Notes under the pieces: generated by a model | Database searches by the model: none | The model's input: only the letters and a program-made list of their open reading frames with translations | What the model was told of the DNA's origin: nothing | Program-made: the position numbers and the translations under genes | Shown: one piece after another, positions 58,665 to 64,000 of the stretch | Layout: each line of letters opens with the position of its first letter | Numbering within the stretch: position 1 is the stretch's first letter | Assembly: GCA_964242115.1 (NCBI GenBank) | Contig: CAXSZX010000004.1 | Span: forward strand, 124,001 to 188,000 | Direction: 5' to 3' | Length of the DNA stretch: 64,000 nucleotides | Origin: BOG-908 sp964242115 | GTDB lineage: Bacteria > Pseudomonadota > Alphaproteobacteria > Acetobacterales > Acetobacteraceae

Positions 58665-59731
58665 CCGACCTCGCCGCGCACGCCGCCTCCGATGCAGCGC
58701 CGCACGTGCGGTTTGCCGAACTTGCACAGGCGGGCCGGTCCGTTCCGCCCTCACCCGCCTACATGCTGGGCCCTGCCACGGCGGCGGTCACCGACGAGCT
58801 GTTCGCGCAAACCCGCATGCACGCGATCGGCTGCTACTTGCTGGAGGGCGCGACTTTAGCACCCACCGGCATCGCGATAAAAGACGGCGTTGCGTTCAGC
58901 TCGCCAGCCTTCCTGCACCCGCCGCACCACGTCGCCACCGTCGCCGCGCGTTTCGCCGCCAGCGACCTGCCCAGGCGCCACGTGCGCGGCCCGCTCGCGG
59001 TCCTCTACGGACCCAGCCACGAGACGTATGGCCACTGGCTGGTGGATTTTCTGCCGCGACTCTGGGTGCTGATGCAGACCGGTCACGACATATACACGCT
59101 CCGCTACGCCGTGCCGCCGGACCTCGCTCCGTTTGCCGCCGAGCTGCTCTCCCGCGTCGGCATACGGGCGGCGCAACTGGTGCCTTACCGCTACTGGCAC
59201 GAGGCGATCCGCACCGATTTGCTGCTGATGCCGACAGGGCTGCGGCTGAACAACCGCATCTCGCCGCTGTTTGCCGAGGCCACGCGTTTCTGGACTGCGG
59301 GCCTGCACCGCGCAGCCTCCGGCGAGCCTGGCGCCGGGCCACGACTGTTCGTCTCCCGCGCGCACGCGCCAGAAGGACGGCGCCTGGCTAACCGCGACGA
59401 CGTCGAGGCTATTGCCCGCTCGCACGGCTACACCGTCGTGCACCCGCAGACGATGCGCCTGGTCGAGCAGGTGGCGGCCTTTGCTAACGCAAGCATCATC
59501 GCCGGCGAGTACGGCTCGGCCCTGCACGGTTCGGTGTTCGCAGCACCGGGCATTACGACGCTTGGGTTGCGGGGCAACCTGCGCCATCCGAGCTTCGTGC
59601 AGTCCGGCGTGGCCGGAGCGCTCGGCCAGCGTGCGGCCTATGTGTTCGGGGAAACACAAGGCGACGTGGAGCAGAGTTTCTCGGTGCGTATGGAGGATTT
59701 CGAGCTTGCGCTGGCGTTGGCGGAACTTTGA
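58661..59731 (+). CDS. GT61-family (DUF563) glycosyltransferase
   Basis: 356 residues. The central HETYGHWLVDFLPRLWVL and the later PRLFVSRAHAPEGRRLANRDDV and GEYGSALHGSVFA are the conserved blocks of DUF563/GT61 enzymes, which add sugars such as xylose in many organisms. There is no signal peptide. It starts with GTG at 58661 overlapping the murJ stop (GTGA). A role in a cell-surface polysaccharide is plausible; donor and acceptor are unknown. Confidence 0.8.
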   Translation: MTDLAAHAASDAAPHVRFAELAQAGRSVPPSPAYMLGPATAAVTDELFAQTRMHAIGCYLLEGATLAPTGIAIKDGVAFSSPAFLHPPHHVATVAARFAASDLPRRHVRGPLAVLYGPSHETYGHWLVDFLPRLWVLMQTGHDIYTLRYAVPPDLAPFAAELLSRVGIRAAQLVPYRYWHEAIRTDLLLMPTGLRLNNRISPLFAEATRFWTAGLHRAASGEPGAGPRLFVSRAHAPEGRRLANRDDVEAIARSHGYTVVHPQTMRLVEQVAAFANASIIAGEYGSALHGSVFAAPGITTLGLRGNLRHPSFVQSGVAGALGQRAAYVFGETQGDVEQSFSVRMEDFELALALAEL

Positions 59732-59738
59732 TCCCGGG

Positions 59739-59877
59739 CAAGAAAGCAAGGCCTGCTTTTTTGAAAAAAAGCGGCAAAAAACTTTTGTAAGGCTGTCGCG
59801 GAGTTTCCGTCAGCATGTACTCAGGGGAACAAAAGTTTTTTGGTTCTTTTTTTCAAAAAAGAACTGCTTGCTTGCCT
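59739..59877. repeat. Intergenic inverted-repeat element, copy 18
   Basis: The left arm is GGCCTGCTTTTTTGAAAAAAAGCGGC, with GGCTGTCGCGGAG near 59791. The right arm GGTTCTTTTTTTCAAAAAAGAAC ends CTGCTTGCTTGCC. It fills the gap between two convergent genes. Confidence 0.87.
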
Positions 59878-59878
59878 T

Positions 59879-62188
59879 CTAAAACGAGTCCCTAAGCGTC
59901 AACCCCGCCGTCAACGGCCGGTTCCGGAACGCCGCCTTCAACTGAGTCGGCACGTGATCGGCAAACGTCGCAGTCAGCGCGTTGTTGATGCCCTGGTTGT
60001 CGAACGCGTTGTCGACAAACGCCACAACCTCCGCGGCGCCAAGATGAATGCCGGCGCGTAGGTTCACCAGGTTGTAGTTGCCGAACTTGGCGCCCTCATC
60101 GGCAAAGTCGGTGGACTCTTCGCCGACATAGTTCTCATCGACCCGAAAGTACGCCGGGTGCTGCAACGCCTCGAAGTTGAGTTGCGTGTAGGCTGAGATG
60201 GTGAACTGCGGCGCTGCCGGCAATCTGTTACCGGAAAACGCGCCGATGGCACCGCTGGCGCGGACCAGCGTCGGGTCGCTGGTGGCAAGCTCGGCACGGT
60301 TGAGCGAGGTGGACCCGCCCACGTCGAGCCAGCGCATTGGCGAGGCGGCGATTTCGGTTTCCAGCCCGTAGGAGTGCGCGTTGCCGGCGTTCTGGATGAA
60401 CAGGTTGCCGGCCGGGCTCTGCGTCGGGATCTGGATGTTCGACCAGTCGATGAAGTAGACGTCGGAGTTCACCCGCACCCGGCCGCCCAGCAGCGTCGCC
60501 TTTTCACCGAGCTCGTAGTTCCACAGCGTGTCCGACGTGTAGGACGCAGGGATGCCGGGAGAGAACCCGTAGGTTAGGTTCGGCCCGCCGGTGCGAAAGC
60601 CGCGCGAGATCTGCGCGTAGATGGTGAGGTCGGTTGTGGCGCGGTAGTTGATCGCGAAGCGCGGGGTGATCGGGTAATCCTTCTGCGAGCCCGGCGTCAC
60701 CACCGGGACGGGTGAGAGCGAGTTGGTGAAGGTGAGGCCGGCGGTCTTGGTCACGAACGAGACCTGCGTGCGGCTCGCGCGCAGCCCCAGCGTGAAGTCG
60801 AACTTGCCGGTCGTGTAGGTCCCCTCCCCAAACAGCGCTTCCTCGGATTGTTGGGCCGTGGCCTGCAAGTCTCCCAAATCGGCGTAGGCCGGCTTGGCGC
60901 CGCCCAGCAGCGAGCCGAGGTAGGATTCCACCAGCGGGGAAAAGATCGTCTGGCCGGCAGTACCGGTGATGTGCTGGTAGAAGACACCGAGCGTATATTT
61001 GAACGGACCGTCGCCTTCGGAGGAGAGGCGGACCTCTTCAGTGAAAGTGTCGGACTGGCTGAAATCGTGCCCGGGGTCGGGCAGGTTGAGGTCCCGCGCG
61101 GGCGCCGAGAACAGGCCGAGCACCAGGTTCTGGTAGCCGGAAAAGTCGAGGAAGCCGGCTGATTGCCGGATCGCATACGTCGACGAGTCCGTCACGCGCA
61201 CGCTGCCGAAATCGTAACTGGCGTCGAGGTTGTAGGCGAGGTAGCGGGCATCCTGGCGAGCCTCGCTCAGCGTGTTCTCCTCGAGCGGCGCGTCGATGTT
61301 CGGATTGCTGCTGCCGTAGATCGAGCGGCCGTCGCTCGACCCGTAGGCGTTCTCGTCGAGCAGGGTGAACAGCAGGTTCAGCTGCTCAGTCGGCTGCGCA
61401 TCGACGAGCACGCGGCCGCCGTAGTTCCTGACGTCGTTCACGTTCTTCTGGCCGGTGACGATGTTGTCGATGTAGCCGCTTTCGAAGCGGTCGTAGCCGA
61501 CCATGCGGACCGCAAGCTTGTCGGTGACGATCGGGAAGTTGGCTTCCAGGTTCAGCGCGTCGTTGGCGCCACCGTGCTCGGTTCCGCTGCCGGTGACGTC
61601 GATGGCCGCCTGATACGCGTCCAGATCGGGCTTGTTTGTCAGTATCCGTATCCCGCCGCTGAGCGAACCCGACCCGAACAAGGTTCCCTGCGGACCACGC
61701 AGCACCTCGACGCGCTGGATGTCGAACAGCGGGATGTCGACGGCGCCACCCTGCACCGCGGCACTCTGCGCGGGTATGTCGTCGAGGTAGAGGCCGACAG
61801 TGGCCTGCTGGGCGCCCTGATTGGTCCCGGCACCGGTGCTGACGCCGCGCAAAGTGGGGTTTTCCTGTGCGACACCCTGGTTGTTGAGGTTCAACCCGGG
61901 TGCGATCTGCGCGATGTCGGCAAGGCTGTCGGTGCCGCGCTGCTTCAGCTCCGCCTGGCCAATCGAGGTGATGCTGATCGGCACGTGTTGCAGGCGTTCC
62001 GGCCGGCGTGTGGCCGTTACGACAACATCCTCGACCGCTCCACTCGGTTGCGGCGGTTTGGCGGCTTTTAACCGGACTTGCTGCCCAGTCGTCGCCTCGA
62101 CGGGAGAAGTAGGCGCTGTCTGCTGAGCGTAAGAGGTCCGCGCAAGCGTCAGCCCCGCCAAACAGGCCGCCACCGAAACCAGCCGCAT
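59879..62188 (-). CDS. TonB-dependent outer-membrane receptor
   Basis: 769 residues from the ATG at 62188. The signal peptide is about residues 1-21 (MRLVSVAACLAG...SYAQQ). The plug domain starts at VEDVVVTATRRPERLQ, with DSLADIAQIAPGLNL and VEVLRGPQGTLFGSG. The long barrel ends in a terminal Phe (LTLRDSF), as outer-membrane proteins do. A TonB box-like VVVTA is present. Ligands of this group include iron-siderophores and other small molecules; nothing nearby fixes the substrate. Upstream are two repeat copies and no regulator. Confidence 0.9.
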   Translation of the reverse strand: MRLVSVAACLAGLTLARTSYAQQTAPTSPVEATTGQQVRLKAAKPPQPSGAVEDVVVTATRRPERLQHVPISITSIGQAELKQRGTDSLADIAQIAPGLNLNNQGVAQENPTLRGVSTGAGTNQGAQQATVGLYLDDIPAQSAAVQGGAVDIPLFDIQRVEVLRGPQGTLFGSGSLSGGIRILTNKPDLDAYQAAIDVTGSGTEHGGANDALNLEANFPIVTDKLAVRMVGYDRFESGYIDNIVTGQKNVNDVRNYGGRVLVDAQPTEQLNLLFTLLDENAYGSSDGRSIYGSSNPNIDAPLEENTLSEARQDARYLAYNLDASYDFGSVRVTDSSTYAIRQSAGFLDFSGYQNLVLGLFSAPARDLNLPDPGHDFSQSDTFTEEVRLSSEGDGPFKYTLGVFYQHITGTAGQTIFSPLVESYLGSLLGGAKPAYADLGDLQATAQQSEEALFGEGTYTTGKFDFTLGLRASRTQVSFVTKTAGLTFTNSLSPVPVVTPGSQKDYPITPRFAINYRATTDLTIYAQISRGFRTGGPNLTYGFSPGIPASYTSDTLWNYELGEKATLLGGRVRVNSDVYFIDWSNIQIPTQSPAGNLFIQNAGNAHSYGLETEIAASPMRWLDVGGSTSLNRAELATSDPTLVRASGAIGAFSGNRLPAAPQFTISAYTQLNFEALQHPAYFRVDENYVGEESTDFADEGAKFGNYNLVNLRAGIHLGAAEVVAFVDNAFDNQGINNALTATFADHVPTQLKAAFRNRPLTAGLTLRDSF

Positions 62189-62312
62189 CTCCCGTTCCGC
62201 CCCCACCGCTGCCGTTTCGAGCCGGACTCCAAAACGACTGTATCACCTAGCAGGGCTAGGTTCGGCATTTTGGCAGGGTAGAGTCAATCAGCGACACGAC
62301 TTGCGGGTGCGA

Positions 62313-62445
62313 ACAAGCAAGCAGTTCTCCGTTGAAAAAAGAACCAAAAAACTTTTGTTCCTTCAAATGCGCGCTGCAGAACCATCGCGACAGCAGGACC
62401 AAACGACTTTGCTCCTGTTTCAGAAAAGAAGGCCTTGCCTTCCTT
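62313..62445. repeat. Intergenic inverted-repeat element, copy 19
   Basis: The left arm is AAGCAAGCAGTTCTCCGTTG...AAAAGAACC and the reversed centre is CATCGCGACAGCAGG. The right arm is CTCCTGTTTCAGAAAAGAAGGCCTTGCC. It lies upstream of the TonB receptor. Confidence 0.75.
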
Positions 62446-62723
62446 GGACAGGGGTTCGGGGCCGTTGAGGTTACATACCGGGTCAGCGACATCTTTGAAC
62501 TTCGCAAAGCCGCCGATCGGGACTGCGTCAGGGCGGGTCGCCTCCTGCGGCAGCCGGCCCACTGACACCGGCCATGGAGCCGTTCAGGGCGGCCACAGAC
62601 ACGACGGTGGAGGGCGAGGCTGCTCAGGCCGAACTAACCCATGCGCCACGATAATATTCCCGTGAAAATCTGGCAGAAGATACTGTTATGTTGGGCAGCG
62701 AAACGGTCGCGTCCAGAGGAAAA
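62446..62723. other. Gene-free stretch between repeat copies 19 and 20
   Basis: No supported gene. Short open frames on both strands read into the repeat ends and have no recognisable domain. The AT-richer part at about 62650-62690 could hold a promoter, but I see no clear -35/-10 pair. Confidence 0.4.
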
Positions 62724-62850
62724 CGAGCAGTTCTCTAGCGAGAAGAGGCACCAGAACACATTTGCTACTTAGACGTGTGCTTTGTTGAGAGGATCGCGCT
62801 GGCCGGACAAGACGTTTTTTGCTTCTGTTTTTCAGAAAAGAAGCCTTTTA
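62724..62850. repeat. Intergenic inverted-repeat element, copy 20 (degenerate)
   Basis: The left arm GAGCAGTTCTCTAGCGAGAAGAGGCACC is eroded and the centre lacks the full motif. The right arm TTTTTTGCTTCTGTTTTTCAGAAAAGAAGCC is a good hairpin touching the DsbA-family stop. Confidence 0.65.
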
Positions 62851-63525
62851 CTAGGCCTGTGTCTCCGCAGCCGCCACGTCCAGCAACCGCTCGATCACCT
62901 CGGGCTCCTGCGCGCCCGCGATCGCGTGGCAGCCGGAGACCACGAAACAGGGCACGCCGTTGATGCCGAGCCGGTGCGCGCGGAGGTTATCGGCGTGAAC
63001 GCCATCCACCTCGGCGGAGCTGGCCAGGAAGCTGCGTGCAGACGCGGCGCGCAGCCCGCACGACGCGGCGATGGCGGTCAGCACGGCCAGGTCGCCCACG
63101 TCGCGGCCGTCGGTGAAGTGCGCGGCGAAAACGGCCTCGACCACCTCGTCCGCGCGTCCGAAACCGGCTGCCCAGCGTACAAGACGGTGAGCGTCCACGC
63201 TGGACGGGGTGCGGCGGATACGGTCGAAGCGGAACATCAGCCCTTCCAACCGGCCGATTTCGGTGACAGAGGCATACATGCGCCGGGCGCGTTCCTCTCC
63301 GCCGAACTTGCGCAGGACGTAGTCGCCGCGGGACATGCCGCCTCTGGGCATGTCCGGATTGAGCAGGAACGGCCGCCAGGACACGTCCACAAGAAGGTCC
63401 GGCCGGCGCGCGAGAGTACGGCGCAGGCGCCTGATGCCGAGGTAGCACCAGGGGCAGACGAGGTCGTGCACTACCTCGATAGTCAGCCGTGCCTTGGGAG
63501 GGGCCAGAACGTTCACGGGAGGCAT
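62851..63525 (-). CDS. DsbA-family (FrnE-like) thiol oxidoreductase
   Basis: 224 residues. A thioredoxin fold with the redox motif CPWC at residues 24-27 is interrupted by a helical insert. The cis-proline loop is NGVPCFVVSG. It has no signal peptide, so it resembles the cytoplasmic FrnE/2-hydroxychromene-2-carboxylate-isomerase-like branch. I choose the ATG at 63525; one at 63552 is possible. It is divergent from the GST-like gene 64 bases away. Confidence 0.85.
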   Translation of the reverse strand: MPPVNVLAPPKARLTIEVVHDLVCPWCYLGIRRLRRTLARRPDLLVDVSWRPFLLNPDMPRGGMSRGDYVLRKFGGEERARRMYASVTEIGRLEGLMFRFDRIRRTPSSVDAHRLVRWAAGFGRADEVVEAVFAAHFTDGRDVGDLAVLTAIAASCGLRAASARSFLASSAEVDGVHADNLRAHRLGINGVPCFVVSGCHAIAGAQEPEVIERLLDVAAAETQA

Positions 63526-63589
63526 CTTAGCGATACATGCCGCTGCAGCCATAGGGGTGTGACGGCGTCTGACGGAGCAGAAGTGTGTT

Positions 63590-64000
63590 ATGATCGAGTT
63601 CTACGACCTGGCGGGGCGTGACCCTGCCCTGCGCTTCAGCCCGTATTGCTGGCGAGTGCGCATGGCGATGGCGCACAAGGGGCTGGAGCCGGTGACGGTT
63701 CCCTGGCGCTTCTACGAGAGCGACAGGCTGCCCGGCGCGCCGGGCCAGAAGACAGTGCCGGTGATCGTTGACCAGGGCGACGTGGTGGGCGAGAGTACCC
63801 ACATCGCCTTCCACCTGGAGGACCGCCACACCAACGGACCCAGCCTGTTCGGCGGCCCGGGCGGCGAGGCGCATGCCCGCTTCGTGCTGGCCTGGGCGGA
63901 CACGGTGCTGAACCCGTCGCTATCGCCGATCGCTGCACCCTACGTGTGGGCACTGCTGCATCCGGACGACCAGCCGTACTTCCGCCAGACTCGCGAGAAG
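63590..64000 (+). CDS. Glutathione S-transferase family protein, 5' part
   Basis: 137 residues are visible; the gene runs off the window. The N-terminal thioredoxin-like domain has FSPYCWRVRMAMAHKGLEP (glutathione-site start), the cis-proline in KTVPVIVDQG, and GESTHIAFHLED. The following helices begin the C-terminal domain. The spacing resembles beta-etherase/LigE-type GSTs. Substrate unknown. GGAG lies 12 bases before the ATG. Confidence 0.82.
   Translation, partial: MIEFYDLAGRDPALRFSPYCWRVRMAMAHKGLEPVTVPWRFYESDRLPGAPGQKTVPVIVDQGDVVGESTHIAFHLEDRHTNGPSLFGGPGGEAHARFVLAWADTVLNPSLSPIAAPYVWALLHPDDQPYFRQTREK

Noticed and set aside
62284..62568. Small minus-strand frame upstream of the TonB receptor
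   Set aside because: More than half of it is repeat copy 19 read through, and the remainder has no recognisable domain or good start.
4312..62850. The inverted-repeat elements as ordinary intrinsic terminators
   Set aside because: Each arm is a hairpin, but for RNA leaving the upstream gene the run after the first hairpin is A-rich, not U-rich. Copies also lie in divergent gaps (5 and 8) and inside likely operons. A role in mRNA ends remains possible, but the classic form does not fit.
4312..62850. The same elements as a CRISPR array
   Set aside because: Copies are thousands of bases apart, inverted and variable, with no regular spacers and no cas genes.
1..64000. tRNA or rRNA genes
   Set aside because: I looked in the gaps between genes and saw no cloverleaf with a TTCGAATC-type arm and CCA end; a dedicated tRNA search would be decisive.

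Overview
The window is high-GC DNA from what looks like an alphaproteobacterium, probably in or near the Acetobacteraceae/Rhodospirillales. The clues are the hemC-hemD-mitofilin-HemY run divergent from tsaD and gpsA, a class I lysyl-tRNA synthetase, an NrsF-type anti-sigma factor and a TonB receptor. The taxonomy is inference from gene content. I recognise no rRNA, tRNA, CRISPR array, phage or transposase gene.

Layout. 1-2.3 kb: end of a type I secretion ABC transporter and its HlyD adaptor. 2.2-6.5 kb: an oxidative-damage island with NrsF anti-sigma, ECF sigma, a MsrP-like molybdoenzyme and its cytochrome b on the minus strand, divergent from exported MsrB and MsrA. 6.6-8.4 kb: Lrp-type regulator divergent from ornithine aminotransferase. 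8.5-14.5 kb: glycogen debranching enzyme, a MprF-like protein that lacks the end of its synthase domain, and class I LysRS. 14.7-21.6 kb: DinG/XPD-type helicase, a zinc-ribbon membrane protein, an SPFH-like pair and a spore-photoproduct-lyase-family radical SAM protein. 21.9-30.3 kb: an MdtABC-type RND efflux operon, one of whose pumps carries a large Ser/Ala-rich insert. 30.4-33 kb: a small exported protein, a YciE/DUF892 protein and an SDR.

33-44.2 kb is one tightly overlapping respiratory operon: alternative complex III (ActA, ActB, a fused ActC-ActD, ActE, ActF), an unknown membrane protein, and a caa3 oxidase whose subunit I has the YSHP motif of A2-type enzymes. 44.2-48.3 kb holds a HAD-UbiA prenyltransferase, a DprE1-like oxidase and a GT87 glycosyltransferase. 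This resembles the polyprenyl-phosphoryl-arabinose pathway of mycobacteria. 48.4-53.3 kb carries haem genes (hemC, hemD, a mitofilin-like protein, HemY). On the plus strand, 53.4-59.7 kb carries tsaD, rlmJ (with an unusual repeat tail), gpsA, murJ and a GT61 transferase. The window ends with a TonB receptor, a DsbA-family protein and the start of a GST-like gene.

The most striking structure is a dispersed family of about 20 inverted-repeat elements of mostly 110-190 bp. They fill nearly every intergenic gap except in the overlapping respiratory operon. Each has two AT-rich arms in inverted orientation. Each arm is itself a hairpin, and between them lies a variable centre that usually contains GCTGTCGC. 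The arms come in two sequence types that keep their pairing. Their ends often provide the stop codon of the adjacent gene, and once a start codon.
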